A DNA stretch of 64,000 nucleotides from CBDFNC01 sp965249895 (GCA_965249895.1 CBDFNC010000003.1:310001-374000), one strand, 5' to 3'. Shown: positions 52,211 to 62,732, numbered from the stretch's first letter. Translations and numbers: made by a program. The notes: generated from the letters alone by a model not told the origin.

Positions 52211-53975
52211 ACCAAGCTCAAGCGGACAAAAAGAAACCTTTCGTTTACTGATGGGATATGTTTTTGCCGATAAGCCTTTATTGATTAAGGTGGTTTTACT
52301 GCTATTACTGGCAACTTCTGCGGATGTTGCCGGCCCTTTGCTGGCGAAAATTTATATCGATGATTACCTGTTACCCGGCGATTTTTCTATTCAGCCATTG
52401 ATGCTTTTGCTGTTGGTGTACTTGGTAACTCAGTTGGGGGCTGCCTGGTTGAGGTATCAGCAAACCATGAAGTTTACCGACATGGCCTTGGCAGCGGTAC
52501 TGGATATTCGTAAGCGTGTGTTTGCGCATGTGCTTAAGTTGCCTATGCGCTACTTTGATCATGCTCGTACCGGTCAATTGGTGAGTCGCATCACCAATGA
52601 TACAGAGGCTATTAAAGATCTGTATGTTCAGTTCTTGTCGGTTGTGCTGACTAACTTTATATTGCTGGTAGGTATTATTATCGCCATGGCGCTGCTGAAT
52701 GTGCAGCTTATGCTGGCCTCTCTGCTGTTGCTCCCTACAGTGGTGGGGATGATCTATCTCTACCAACGGCTGAGTGGACCGGCGGTGGCAAGCTCCCGTC
52801 AGTTCAGATCCGATATTAATGCCAATGTCAGTGAGTCCATAGCGGGAATGTCAGTGATCCAGGCGGGTAATCAGCAAGCGTTTTATACCGGAAAATTTAA
52901 TGATGTAAATAACAGCTATTACCACGCCAGGCTTCGCACCATAAAGATCGGCGCAGCTTTATTACGTCCGGCGATTGATCTGCTCAGTGTGTTCGTACTG
53001 GTTGGTGTTATATGGTTGTTTGGTTTGCAAGTCGTCAGTGGGGTGGCTGAAATAGGGGTGTTATTTGCTTTTCTTAATTACCTGGGGCGATTTACCGAGC
53101 CTTTGGCGGAAATCACCCAAAGGTTCAACCTGTACCAGCAGGCGATGGTGGCGGGAAGCCGGGTTTATGAGCTGATTGGTGAACAAGAAGAGATCTTTGA
53201 GCAAAACAGTGCCAAGGTGAGTTCGGGTCAGGTTCAGATCCGGCAGCTGACCTTTCATTATCATCCGGATAAACCCGTAATAAAAGAGTTGGATCTCAAG
53301 GTTCCAGCTGGTGGGTTTTACGCCGTCGTAGGCCATACGGGTAGCGGTAAGAGTACCTTGTTAAGCTTGCTGTTAAATTTCTATCAGCCGATTTCCGGTG
53401 ATATTCAAATTGATGGTGCTAACCTGCGGGAATTTGGCCATGATGAATTACGCCATGGTATAGGTGTGATCCCACAAGAGCCTTTTATCTTAGCCGCCAG
53501 TATTTATGACAATATTGATATGGGGCGTGGCTTAACTCCACTGCAGGTAAAGAATTCGGCGAAAAAAGCACATCTGCATCACGTTATTAGTGAAATGGCC
53601 GAGGGGTATCATACTCAACTTGGCGAAGGCGGAATGCGCCTTTCAACGGGGCAGAGGCAGCAACTGGTGATAGCCAGAGCGCTGGCGGCATCGCCCAAAA
53701 TATTGTTGTTGGATGAAGCTACAGCCAATATCGATAGTGAAACCGAGATGGTGGTGCAACGAGCGCTGAATGAGTTACGTGGTTCAGTCACTATGATAGT
53801 CGTGGCCCATAGGTTGTCGACCATAAGTCATGCGGATAAGATCCTGGTGTTATCTCACGGTGAAATAGTGGAGCAAGGTAAACACAAGGAGTTAATGGCG
53901 CTGGAAAACGGTCTTTACGCCTCAATGTATTTATTGCAAAAACAAGCCCAAAAGGTCGCGCTGGCCGAAGCTTGA
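52200..53975 (+). CDS. mdlB: MdlB-like ABC exporter subunit
   Basis: A 591-residue half-transporter with an N-terminal ABC transmembrane domain of six helices and a C-terminal ATPase: Walker A GHTGSGKST, signature LSTGQRQQ, Walker B ILLLDEATA and the H-loop VAHRLS. It overlaps mdlA by 11 bp, the usual mdlAB order. The substrate is unknown. Its partner MdlA appears damaged, so the complex may not form. Confidence 0.88.
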   Translation: MSDKPSSSGQKETFRLLMGYVFADKPLLIKVVLLLLLATSADVAGPLLAKIYIDDYLLPGDFSIQPLMLLLLVYLVTQLGAAWLRYQQTMKFTDMALAAVLDIRKRVFAHVLKLPMRYFDHARTGQLVSRITNDTEAIKDLYVQFLSVVLTNFILLVGIIIAMALLNVQLMLASLLLLPTVVGMIYLYQRLSGPAVASSRQFRSDINANVSESIAGMSVIQAGNQQAFYTGKFNDVNNSYYHARLRTIKIGAALLRPAIDLLSVFVLVGVIWLFGLQVVSGVAEIGVLFAFLNYLGRFTEPLAEITQRFNLYQQAMVAGSRVYELIGEQEEIFEQNSAKVSSGQVQIRQLTFHYHPDKPVIKELDLKVPAGGFYAVVGHTGSGKSTLLSLLLNFYQPISGDIQIDGANLREFGHDELRHGIGVIPQEPFILAASIYDNIDMGRGLTPLQVKNSAKKAHLHHVISEMAEGYHTQLGEGGMRLSTGQRQQLVIARALAASPKILLLDEATANIDSETEMVVQRALNELRGSVTMIVVAHRLSTISHADKILVLSHGEIVEQGKHKELMALENGLYASMYLLQKQAQKVALAEA

Positions 53976-54228
53976 GATAAAAATATATCTGGCAACTGTG
54001 ATCATATGACGAAGTAAAATATTTAGTGTGCATTGCATTCAGTGGAACCCATCAAATAACGGGAATAAGGGTAACAATTGTGGCGGTCTTTGTGGAGGAG
54101 ATGCAATCTGCGAAGCCTGTCCCACAAGGTTCGCCGAACTATCGTGAGCTGTTACCCAAGTTTGACCAGTCCCCATTTAGTTAATAGCCGGTAACTTGAA
54201 ATGGGTACTAAGTGTAATTGAGTTCAAT

Positions 54229-54258
54229 GCGCCCTGGAGACTATTACAGGGCGCTTTT
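54229..54258 (+). terminator. Intrinsic terminator downstream of mdlB
   Basis: GCGCCCTG and CAGGGCGC form an 8-bp perfect stem with a 10-base loop, followed by TTTT. It ends four bases before the convergent alpha/beta hydrolase stop. The 250 bp between mdlB and this hairpin contain nothing I can identify. Confidence 0.8.
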
Positions 54259-54261
54259 AAA

Positions 54262-55062
54262 TTAGCTTTTGGCTATTTCGTTCAGTATTTTGGCTAGTTC
54301 TTTAGTTTTTGTGAGCATGGGTAGATGACCGCTGTCCAGAGTGTATTCTCCTTTTAGCTCCATGGTTTTCGCTATTTTTTTCTGACTTTCATAGCTAATA
54401 ACCAGATCCTTTTGAGCATAAATATAATATTTATCGATCTGCTTAAACCTGGTTCTATTTAATGTTACTTTTGTGCCGCCAATGGGGCTAGGTTCAGATA
54501 CTGCATTCAGGATAAGTTCTTGTTGCTGACTTTTGCTGGCATCCTGAGCAAAACTATCGGCAAATTTTTGTTTATCGCTTATTTCCAATAGCTTAATCTC
54601 CTTGTTGTAATGGATCCCGGAAAAATATCCTTGTTCATCTTTCTCCGAAAGCAATTCAAAGGGTGATGTATCATTCATCGGGGAGACGGCAGTTAAATAG
54701 ACAATTTTAGCCAGCTCTTCGTCGGGGCAAATGGCCAATGCGGCATTGACGACGGCGCCTCCCTGGCTATGGGCAACTAATATCTTCTCTCCCTTAATAC
54801 CACCCAGGGACTTACATAAGGCTGCGGCGCTTACATCCAACGACACTGTATGAGGTAATAGCTTGTCGTTTCGCCCCGGTAAGTCGATAGCGTATGTTTT
54901 CCAGTCTGGCTGCATAGTTTGCTGTAGTCCGCTCCATGAACTGTCGGTAAAATGTGCGCCATGTACCAACACCAGAGTTGGTTTTTCCGCAGCAGCGTAA
55001 GCAATATGACAAGTCGCCATTAATGTCATGGCGCAAGCGATTTTACTAATATTTGTTTTCAT
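54262..55062 (-). CDS. Exported alpha/beta hydrolase
   Basis: A 266-residue protein starting at ATG (complement 55060-55062), where a signal peptide begins (MKTNISKIACAMTLMATCHIAYA); the longer frame to 55137 lies in the divergent promoter region. The alpha/beta-hydrolase fold is shown by LVLVHGAHFTDSSW (oxyanion loop), the nucleophile elbow VAHSQGG and the C-terminal catalytic His in SGHLPML. It resembles the esterase/salicylate-esterase-like group. Substrate unknown. It is divergent from the CadC-like regulator, which may control it. Confidence 0.82.
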   Translation of the reverse strand: MKTNISKIACAMTLMATCHIAYAAAEKPTLVLVHGAHFTDSSWSGLQQTMQPDWKTYAIDLPGRNDKLLPHTVSLDVSAAALCKSLGGIKGEKILVAHSQGGAVVNAALAICPDEELAKIVYLTAVSPMNDTSPFELLSEKDEQGYFSGIHYNKEIKLLEISDKQKFADSFAQDASKSQQQELILNAVSEPSPIGGTKVTLNRTRFKQIDKYYIYAQKDLVISYESQKKIAKTMELKGEYTLDSGHLPMLTKTKELAKILNEIAKS

Positions 55063-55231
55063 AATTGACCTTGTTGATTCCGTTAGATAAAGCATCCTAT
55101 TGGTTGGATGCGTTGATATGAAAACTCCCATATTCAAGCTGCGCTAAACAAAGAAAATCGGGTAAAATAGAAGTCAAATCCAGACAAAATGTTTGATTTT
55201 TTATATAAATCAATATGTTGATATTGGTGCT

Positions 55232-57526
55232 ATGAGCGTTGAATTGATTGAATATGATGAGGTATTTGTGCTGGAATTTAGGGATTTAGTCTTTGACGCT
55301 GAAACTGGGCAGCTTAGCCGGGCTGGGGAAGAAATATACCTACGGCAGAAATTAAGTCAGTTATTAGCCTACTTTTTGATAAATTCAAATCGAGTCATAA
55401 GCAAGGAAGAATTGCTCAAAGCCCTTTGGGTTCACGGCGAATATCGTGAAAAAGCCCTATCTCAAAGCATCCTGGAATTGCGTAAGGCGCTCGGTGATTC
55501 CGCAGCTAATCCAGTTTTTATCAAGACTGTACCCAATAAAGGTTATCAGTGGATTTGCCCTGTAATCCAACAAACGCCAAAAAAGCAGTTAAAACCTGGT
55601 TGTAAAGCACTGGTACTGGCCTTGGTAGTAATTGCCTTGCTAATACTTACTTACGTTTTTTATAAGCCTGAACAGTCTGATAGCAAAGATTTTAATCATA
55701 TTATGGTATTGCCCTTTAGCAACGAGACTCAATCTGTCTCCATGCAATGGGTAGAATTTGGCCTTAGCGATATGATGGCCAGTGATCTCCAGTTAATTCC
55801 AAATCTCACAGTAACTACACCGGCGCAAGCCAATGCTCTGATGGCCGTCTCCGGAGCGGTCGAAATAGAGGATAAGACCGCATTATTGCAAATAATGAAT
55901 TCGAAAGGCATAGATGTTGCGGTTTTGGGAGAAGTGCGCCTGGCGCAGGAACAACAGGTTTTTGCTTACCATTTACTCTTTGCCAATGGAGAGTCTTCCA
56001 AGGGGCAAATTTTCAACCAAGATCTGGCGGTCGCTATGCCCAAACTGGCGCAAGCTATTTATCAGTTGATCCAGCCGCAAAGTACAGTTGAACTAACCGA
56101 GCATAAATATTTGCCCAATGCGATGCATGACTATGGCCGGGGAATACAAGCGCTACAGACAGAAGGCGCTGTGCTGGCGCGGCATTACTTTAACGCCGCG
56201 GTGCAGCTGGATCCTCAACATCACTGGGCTAAGGCCTACTTGGCGGTGTGCCATGTATTCCTGGGCCGCTGGCCACTGGCGGAATCTATCCTAGGTCAAT
56301 TAATCTTGAATAAAGAAGATAAGGCATTACAAGGCTTTGCTACTTTCTGGTTGGGAGAAATCAGCTTTAGGCGGGGTAATATCCTGGCTGCAAGTGATCA
56401 ATTTGATCAGAGCCTGGACTTAGCAAAATTCAGTAATAACAAGCAGTTGATGAGCTGGACCTATCGAATGCAAGCCCTGTTGGCTGGTAGTCATATGGAT
56501 TGGTCGGCCTACCGGACTCTGTCCGCCAGTGCGGATGATTTATTCCCTTATAATCAAGATGTTAACCTAGAAGCGCTGCGATTATTTCATTTGGGTAGCA
56601 CCCAGGTACACGGTTTGGAATATGATCCAAAATCCAGGCTGTTTAGGGATTTTCAGAAGCTTAAACAAGCGCAGGCATATTTCGAAAGAGTTGAAAACAA
56701 ACCCCAGCTGGCTACCACCTTACTATCCATTGCGCGAAACCCCGCTGTACCTCAAGAGGAGCGAATACATTTATACCAGCGAGCAATCGATATATACCAG
56801 TCTTTACAACAGCCCTATGGTCTGGCGAAAGCGCTCCAGGCAAGGGCTATATTTGCGATACAGGAATATCGGGGGAAAGCAGCCTTAGAAGACTTGTCTC
56901 GGGCACACAGAGTGAGTTCAGCAGCTGGTTCCGACTCAGTGACTGCGCAAATAGGCTTTTATCTGGCATTTGCTCAGGTTGATATCGCTTTAACCGAACC
57001 AACTCCGAAGAATATGGACACTGCATTGATTGCGCTGAACAACCTGGCAACAAGTGATTTACCTGTGCATATTAAGCCATTGTTACCTTTACTAAGGGGC
57101 TGGCTCCACCTGAAGACAAAAAAGACTAGCGGCACCATTAATGAGTTTCAGCTGGCTAAAGATATGGCGAAGGCAGATAACTTGAGTCTGACTCTGGGTT
57201 ATGCCAATCATGCCTTAATGTACCAACGGCTAATGATGAAGGATTACCATGAGGTTATCAGTTTAGGTACTGGGTCATCCAGAGTGACTAAGTTAGAGTA
57301 TCTTTACCTTGCCTATGCTTATTTACGCTCGGGTAACCGACACGAAGCAGTCAGAGTATATCAGGAGTTAAAGTTTTCCCTGTCGGAACAATGGAGCAAA
57401 GGGGATGAGAATATGCTTGAATCACTGGCCGGGGATACCGGAGAGCTCCCTGACCCTATCGCTCCTTATCGGGTTTATGGCGACTATTTCTGGATAAAGC
57501 TAGCTTCTCAAGTAGAAGCTCATTGA
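55232..57526 (+). CDS. CadC-like membrane transcription regulator with TPR-rich C-terminus
   Basis: About 764 residues from ATG 55232. The N-terminal OmpR/PhoB-type winged helix (FDAETGQLSRAG, then NRVISKEELLKALW and IKTVPNKGYQW) is followed by one transmembrane helix (ALVLALVVIALLILTYVFY). A periplasmic part then shows HIMVLPFSNET and a long helical tail with TPR-like repeats (AVQLDPQHHWAKAYLAVCHVF). It matches the ToxR/CadC class that binds DNA from the membrane. A TTG 39 bp upstream is an alternative start. It stops 2 bp before the convergent acetyltransferase. Confidence 0.82.
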   Translation: MSVELIEYDEVFVLEFRDLVFDAETGQLSRAGEEIYLRQKLSQLLAYFLINSNRVISKEELLKALWVHGEYREKALSQSILELRKALGDSAANPVFIKTVPNKGYQWICPVIQQTPKKQLKPGCKALVLALVVIALLILTYVFYKPEQSDSKDFNHIMVLPFSNETQSVSMQWVEFGLSDMMASDLQLIPNLTVTTPAQANALMAVSGAVEIEDKTALLQIMNSKGIDVAVLGEVRLAQEQQVFAYHLLFANGESSKGQIFNQDLAVAMPKLAQAIYQLIQPQSTVELTEHKYLPNAMHDYGRGIQALQTEGAVLARHYFNAAVQLDPQHHWAKAYLAVCHVFLGRWPLAESILGQLILNKEDKALQGFATFWLGEISFRRGNILAASDQFDQSLDLAKFSNNKQLMSWTYRMQALLAGSHMDWSAYRTLSASADDLFPYNQDVNLEALRLFHLGSTQVHGLEYDPKSRLFRDFQKLKQAQAYFERVENKPQLATTLLSIARNPAVPQEERIHLYQRAIDIYQSLQQPYGLAKALQARAIFAIQEYRGKAALEDLSRAHRVSSAAGSDSVTAQIGFYLAFAQVDIALTEPTPKNMDTALIALNNLATSDLPVHIKPLLPLLRGWLHLKTKKTSGTINEFQLAKDMAKADNLSLTLGYANHALMYQRLMMKDYHEVISLGTGSSRVTKLEYLYLAYAYLRSGNRHEAVRVYQELKFSLSEQWSKGDENMLESLAGDTGELPDPIAPYRVYGDYFWIKLASQVEAH

Positions 57527-57528
57527 GT

Positions 57529-58083
57529 TTATAGTGTCTGCTGTGCGTCGGGCTGCGCGGAATATTTGGCATAGATCACCGTGTTATCTATGCTGCCGTC
57601 GCCAAGCCTGCAGGTATTGTTAAGTCTGGCTTCGTATTGATATCCAGCAGACTCTGCTACGGCGCGGTTAGGGGTATTGGATTCCGCCATTTTAATTTCC
57701 AGGCGCAAGGCATTAAGGCTGTTAAACGCATAAGCTTCCAACAGGCCCAGGGCTTGGCTGATATAGCCCTTACCCCTTTCACTGGTCCTGAGCCAGTAGC
57801 CGATTTCATAATAGGGAACCGAAGAGTCTCTGATGATTAAACCTATCGCCCCCAGCAGTTTTTGATCAGACTGGCGGATCAGGTAATACCTGAGCTCCTC
57901 GCTGTTATTATCAAAGCGACTGATGGCAGCAAGCATTTCCTTGTGGCTCTGGGTAAGGGTCAGATTATCTTTTACCCAGGGCAGGAATTGCCTGAGGTCG
58001 CCATAACTCTCAAACAAGGCTTCTCTTACCGGCATTACCAGATCTAATGAAGGTGGGGTTAATTGTATGCGTATATTTTCCAC
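57529..58083 (-). CDS. GNAT-family N-acetyltransferase (RimJ/RimL type)
   Basis: A 184-residue GNAT enzyme with the acetyl-CoA-binding region EIGYWLRTSERGKGYISQALG and C-terminal LRLEIKMAESNTPNRAVAESAGY. The closest broad group is the ribosomal-protein acetyltransferase-like RimJ/RimL family, which modifies N-terminal amines or small amines. Substrate unknown. It is a single gene convergent with the CadC-like regulator. Confidence 0.82.
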   Translation of the reverse strand: MENIRIQLTPPSLDLVMPVREALFESYGDLRQFLPWVKDNLTLTQSHKEMLAAISRFDNNSEELRYYLIRQSDQKLLGAIGLIIRDSSVPYYEIGYWLRTSERGKGYISQALGLLEAYAFNSLNALRLEIKMAESNTPNRAVAESAGYQYEARLNNTCRLGDGSIDNTVIYAKYSAQPDAQQTL

Positions 58084-58230
58084 AGGGTCATTATGCTTGA
58101 TTAATGTACAGGTATTAGATTACCTGAAGTGCATATAGTTAACTATTTGAAATAACGTGATATAAATCGCAATTCAAGATTACTGCTTAGTTAAGAAATA
58201 AAGTATCTGTTAGATACTATTAAGGAATGA

Positions 58231-58258
58231 AAAAGCCAGCTAATAAGTACTGGCTTTT
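58231..58258 (-). terminator. Terminator of the ato cluster
   Basis: AAAAGCCAG and CTGGCTTTT form a 9-bp stem with a 10-base loop. On the minus strand it is followed by five Ts and lies 18 bp after the last ato gene stop. This marks the end of the acetoacetate-utilisation transcript. Confidence 0.82.
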
Positions 58259-58275
58259 AATTTTGATGGCTGCTG

Positions 58276-58932
58276 TTAAAGAGTCATCTCGGGAACATGT
58301 TCCGGGACGATAAGCTTGCCGGCTGTTTTTTCAATTATCTCTTCCACCGAGACGCCAGGAGCACGCTCTAACAGGTGGAAAGCACCATCTTTAATCTCCA
58401 AAAAGGCCAGGTCGGTCAACACGCGCTTTATACAGCCAAAACCTGTCAGGGGCAGCTCACACATAGGTAGCAGCTTAGAGTTACCGCGCTTATCTGCGTG
58501 CATCATGGTGACGATAATATTATCTGCGCCAGCAACCAGGTCCATGGCACCGCCCATGCCTTTGATCAGTTTGCCTGGGATCATCCAGGAAGCGATAGAG
58601 CCTTGTACATCGACCTCGAATGCACCCAATACGGTTAGGTCGACGTGTCCACCGCGGATCATGGCAAAACTTTCAGCCGATGAGAAGAAAGAGGCGCCAT
58701 CGACGGCTGTTACCGTTTGCTTACCTGCGTTGATCAGGTCGGCATCTATTGTTTCCTCTGTGGGAAATTCGCCCATGCCCAACAGACCATTTTCAGATTG
58801 CAGCATAACGTCAATGCCGGCAGGAATATAGTTAGCTACTAAGGTTGGAATACCTATGCCTAAGTTGACGTAGTAACCATCTTTAAGCTCCTGGGCTACA
58901 CGTTGTGCGAGTTGATCTCTTGATAATGCCAT
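58276..58932 (-). CDS. atoA: Acyl/acetoacetate CoA-transferase beta subunit
   Basis: A 218-residue CoA-transferase subunit B. The catalytic Glu motif is SENGLLG, with NLGIGIPTLVANYIP at the N-terminus and a GGAMDL segment. With the alpha subunit it transfers CoA from acetyl- or succinyl-CoA to acetoacetate; which donor is used cannot be told from sequence. It begins 15 bp after the alpha subunit. Confidence 0.92.
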   Translation of the reverse strand: MALSRDQLAQRVAQELKDGYYVNLGIGIPTLVANYIPAGIDVMLQSENGLLGMGEFPTEETIDADLINAGKQTVTAVDGASFFSSAESFAMIRGGHVDLTVLGAFEVDVQGSIASWMIPGKLIKGMGGAMDLVAGADNIIVTMMHADKRGNSKLLPMCELPLTGFGCIKRVLTDLAFLEIKDGAFHLLERAPGVSVEEIIEKTAGKLIVPEHVPEMTL

Positions 58933-58947
58933 GGTGTTTGCCTCCGC

Positions 58948-59661
58948 TTATTTAGTTGCTGGTGTGGTTTTGACTGTGCGTTGCTCGATGCGTTTCTCGA
59001 ACGAGCCTTGGATCACCCGGTTCACATAGATACCAGGTGTGTGGATATGATCGGGATCTAACTCTCCGGGCTGGACTATATGCTCAGCCTCTACCACTGT
59101 AATTTTTCCTGCCGTCGCCATCATAGGGTTAAAGTTGGCAGCTGTTTTTCTAAATACCAGGTTGCCCATAGTATCGGCTTTCCAGGCGCGAACTAAGGCA
59201 AAATCTGCTGTTAGCGATGGCTCTAACACATAAAAACGGCCATCAATTTCCCGGCACTCTTTACCTTCGGCAACGGGAGTCCCATAACCTGTTGCGGTAA
59301 AAAATGCAGGGATGCCAGCGCCACCGGCCCGGATTTTTTCGGCCAACGTACCCTGTGGAGTCAAGATAACGTTTAGCTCGCCAGATAGCATTTGTTGCTC
59401 GAAAGTGGCGTTCTCACCAACATAGGAGGCGATCATGGTATCGATTTGACGGCTTTTCAGCAGTAAACCTAGGCCGAAGTCATCGACACCGGCGTTATTT
59501 GAAATAGCGGTTAAGCCGGTGACTCCGGTTTTGACAATCTGAGCGATCAAACCTTCTGGGATACCACACAGGCCAAACCCGCCCACCATCACTGTCATAT
59601 CATTGCTTAGCCCCTTCAGGGCTTCTTCATAGCTGCCAACAACCTTATTAAGTCCTGCCAT
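58948..59661 (-). CDS. atoD: Acyl/acetoacetate CoA-transferase alpha subunit
   Basis: A 237-residue CoA-transferase subunit A with VGGFGLCGIPEGLI near the N-terminus, TAISNNAG and FRKTAANFNP. It pairs with the downstream beta subunit. A 278-bp gap separates it from the transporter gene, so it may have its own promoter within the cluster. Confidence 0.92.
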   Translation of the reverse strand: MAGLNKVVGSYEEALKGLSNDMTVMVGGFGLCGIPEGLIAQIVKTGVTGLTAISNNAGVDDFGLGLLLKSRQIDTMIASYVGENATFEQQMLSGELNVILTPQGTLAEKIRAGGAGIPAFFTATGYGTPVAEGKECREIDGRFYVLEPSLTADFALVRAWKADTMGNLVFRKTAANFNPMMATAGKITVVEAEHIVQPGELDPDHIHTPGIYVNRVIQGSFEKRIEQRTVKTTPATK

Positions 59662-59939
59662 TACTTTTTACTCCGCTCTAAGAAGGAAGGCGTCGTTAGG
59701 ACTTGTTCCTTCATTGATTTTTGTTTGCGCGACTGGTGAGCCGCTTTCTCAGTTAATATTTGGATTATTCTTTTGCTAGGTACTGTTGATCTTTCGAGTC
59801 TATATTTTGAGCTAAAAAATCATGGTTAGCGGCTGAATTATTCATGAAGCGGCTAAACTCAATTTGTACATGCATAACGCATAAAACTCGTGTGTCTGAA
59901 TGTTATTTATTCACGAAAGATCAACAGGTCCTGGGTTTG

Positions 59940-61322
59940 TTAAAACAGCAACAGGCCCAGGGAGATAATGACCCCGGAACCCAGCAAAGCCATCAGACAG
60001 AATCCCATTACATCCTTAGCTCCCAGTCCGGCGATAGCCAGGGCCGGTAGTGCCCAGAACGGCTGGATCATATTGGTCCAGGCATCACCCCAGGCGATGG
60101 CCATAGCAGTTTTGGCCGCGTCAACACCAAGGGTTTCACCGGCGGGCATCATAATAGGTGCCTGTACTGCCCACTGGCCGCCTCCCGATGGCACGAAAAA
60201 GTTCACCAGTCCCGCACTGAGAAAGGTAAATACCGGGAAAGTTGTTTCATTTGAAATAGATACAAAAATTTCTGAAATGGCGCCTGCCAGTGACGTGCCG
60301 GAATCACCAGCCGCTGTCATCATGCCCATTATTCCCGCATAGAAAGGGAACTGGAGTAGGATGCCGGAGCAGTTTTTTGCCCCTGTACCGACGGCGTTTA
60401 ACAGGTTTTTAGGGGTCCCGTGTAGCAAAATGGCTGAAAACAGGAAGGTGAAATTCACTATGTTCAGATTTAGGGCGAAACCGTTGGTCCAGAAGTAGTG
60501 GATAATATAGGTAAAGCCCATAGCTCCCAGAGCCCAGGAGATCAGACGGCTGTTTTCAAGGCGCTCGGCAGGCGTCATTTCTGACTTGGGTTTTTCTACC
60601 TGTTCGGGTTCTTTTAGCAGCTCAGGGTCGATAGTGACCACATCATTTGCTGTTGGGTGCATGGCGCGATTCAGCAGAGGAATAGCCACTAACATAGCAG
60701 CCAGTATTGCCAGGTTCATAGTAGAGAACAGGGTTTCTCCGGTACCTATGGCTGCCGTGACCGCACCTGCCGTGACCGCTTCCAGGTTAGAGCCGCTGGC
60801 CAGTGCCAAAGGTACTGAACCGGATAAACCTGCGTGCCAGAACAGGAAACCACTGTATGCTGAAGCGATTAATAATCTGTAGTCCACACCTTTGACTTTA
60901 GCGGCTAGCTCCCGGGCAAAGATGGCGCCGATAACCAGGCCAAAACCCCAGTTTATCCAGCAGGCAACTGCGCTGATCACGGTAACCAGTAAGATTGCTT
61001 GCCCTGGGGTTTTTGCCGTGCCGGCGAGCACAGCCAAACGTTTTTTAAATACCGGCGCACTGGCCATGGCGTGACCTGTAACCACCACCATTGCCATTTG
61101 CATGGAGAAGGTCAGTAGCTTCCAGAAACCACCGGACCAGGCGTCAACTACCTGGAGTGGACTCTGGCCAGTAACCGGGATGGCCAGGAAAAATACACCC
61201 AGGGTAAGCAGGGCAGCGAAAATAAACGGGTCCGGTAAATAGCGTTTTATCACAGTCACAAAAAACTGAGTTAGGCGCTGCAGGCCGTTACGTTCCTTTG
61301 GCACCGGGGTTGTCAGGTCCAT
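59940..61322 (-). CDS. atoE: Short-chain fatty acid (acetoacetate/butyrate) transporter
   Basis: A 460-residue AtoE-family inner-membrane protein with about 12 hydrophobic segments. Family landmarks are RYLPDPFIFAALLT, CWINWGFGLVIGAIFAREL, FFVPSGGGQWAVQAP and a DAWTNMIQPFWALP motif. It brings in short-chain fatty acids for activation by the CoA-transferase. It begins one base before the thiolase stop ends, so the two are coupled. Confidence 0.92.
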   Translation of the reverse strand: MDLTTPVPKERNGLQRLTQFFVTVIKRYLPDPFIFAALLTLGVFFLAIPVTGQSPLQVVDAWSGGFWKLLTFSMQMAMVVVTGHAMASAPVFKKRLAVLAGTAKTPGQAILLVTVISAVACWINWGFGLVIGAIFARELAAKVKGVDYRLLIASAYSGFLFWHAGLSGSVPLALASGSNLEAVTAGAVTAAIGTGETLFSTMNLAILAAMLVAIPLLNRAMHPTANDVVTIDPELLKEPEQVEKPKSEMTPAERLENSRLISWALGAMGFTYIIHYFWTNGFALNLNIVNFTFLFSAILLHGTPKNLLNAVGTGAKNCSGILLQFPFYAGIMGMMTAAGDSGTSLAGAISEIFVSISNETTFPVFTFLSAGLVNFFVPSGGGQWAVQAPIMMPAGETLGVDAAKTAMAIAWGDAWTNMIQPFWALPALAIAGLGAKDVMGFCLMALLGSGVIISLGLLLF

Positions 61323-61323
61323 T

Positions 61324-62541
61324 CTATCGTCCTTTTTTCAATGATTTTATAATCAAGGCGGTACCCATACCGCCACCAATACAAAGACTTGCTAATCCAA
61401 GGTCTTCTTGCTGTCGCTTAAGTTGATGGATCAAAGATACAGTGATACGTGCGCCGGAAGCTCCCAGGGGGTGACCTAATGCGATCGCGCCTCCATTGAC
61501 GTTGGTGCGCTCTTGTAACCAGTTGGGCTCCACTTGGTGCTGGCTGCTAAGTTCTGTCATTACTCCCAATGCCTGAGCTGCAAAGGCTTCGTTAAGCTCC
61601 AACAGTTTTAGATCGGCAAGGGAAATACTTGCTTTTGTCAGGGCCTGACCTATGGCTGGTACGGGTCCCATGCCCATAATATTGGGGTCGATACCGGCTT
61701 GACCGTAACTCACTATCTCTGCAATAGGCTGAAGACCGTACTGTTTAACCGCTTGTTCCGATGCCAGTAACAGGGCTGCTGCTCCATCGTTCAGTCCCGA
61801 TGCATTACCTGCCGTAACAGATCCGTCTTTTTTGAAAGCAGGCCTGAGTTTGGCTAAGGCTTCCAGCTTGCTGTCTGCTTTGGGGTATTCATCTTTATCG
61901 ATAACTGTAGTTTTGCGTCTGCTAGTCACTTCCAGGGGGACAATTTCTCCGCTAAAGCCGTGGCTTAGCTGGGCCTTCTCTGCCTTATGTTGGCTATTTA
62001 AGGCAAATTCATCTTGGACTTCCCGGCTGATGCCGTATTTTTCGGCAATATTTTCAGCTGTGATACCCATGTGCATCTGGCCAAAAGCATCGGTCAGACC
62101 GTCATTGATCAGAGCGTCCACCAGGGTCATATCGCCCATCTTGTTACCGCTTCTGATCTTGGCGGGTACCAGATAAGGAATATTGGACATACTTTCCATA
62201 CCGCCGGCAATGACCAGCTGAGCATCGCCTGCTCGGATGTGGGACGCCGCATCCATAATACTTTTCATACCACTGCCGCAGATCATATTTAAACCGTAGG
62301 CTGGTACCGAGTCTGGGATACCTGCGTGAATTGCAGCCTGACGAGCAGGGCCCATGCCAGCTCCAGCTGAGATAACTTGGCCCAGAATGACTTCATCTAT
62401 GGCGCTGGGATCCAGCTGAGCTTGTTCCAGCAGTGCCTTCAGTACAGGGGCTGCAAGCTCTGGTGCACTTAATGGCGCCAGGCTGCCGCCAAAATTACCC
62501 ACTGGGGTACGCTTTGCTGCAACGATATAAACAGTAGACAT
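61324..62541 (-). CDS. atoB: Acetyl-CoA acetyltransferase (thiolase)
   Basis: A 405-residue thiolase. The nucleophilic Cys is in MICGSGMKS, the His in GHPLGASGAR and the second catalytic Cys in LCIGGGMG. It splits acetoacetyl-CoA into two acetyl-CoA. It is the first gene of the ato cluster, with a 190-bp gap to the LysR gene upstream. Confidence 0.94.
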   Translation of the reverse strand: MSTVYIVAAKRTPVGNFGGSLAPLSAPELAAPVLKALLEQAQLDPSAIDEVILGQVISAGAGMGPARQAAIHAGIPDSVPAYGLNMICGSGMKSIMDAASHIRAGDAQLVIAGGMESMSNIPYLVPAKIRSGNKMGDMTLVDALINDGLTDAFGQMHMGITAENIAEKYGISREVQDEFALNSQHKAEKAQLSHGFSGEIVPLEVTSRRKTTVIDKDEYPKADSKLEALAKLRPAFKKDGSVTAGNASGLNDGAAALLLASEQAVKQYGLQPIAEIVSYGQAGIDPNIMGMGPVPAIGQALTKASISLADLKLLELNEAFAAQALGVMTELSSQHQVEPNWLQERTNVNGGAIALGHPLGASGARITVSLIHQLKRQQEDLGLASLCIGGGMGTALIIKSLKKGR

Positions 62542-62732
62542 GAAAAAGATCCTTCTGGATTTGAATTGATCTAGTCTAACGTCACTGGTTTAGTAGCAGT
62601 TACAGCCAATAACAGAAACTGGCTTTGCAAAAATGAAAAGTGAAAGTGTGATCTTTGTGGGTTATATGTGGTCTTTTTGTTGCTCGCGTAAAGGTAAAAA
62701 GTAGTTTGTAAATTAACTGGTTGTATTTATTG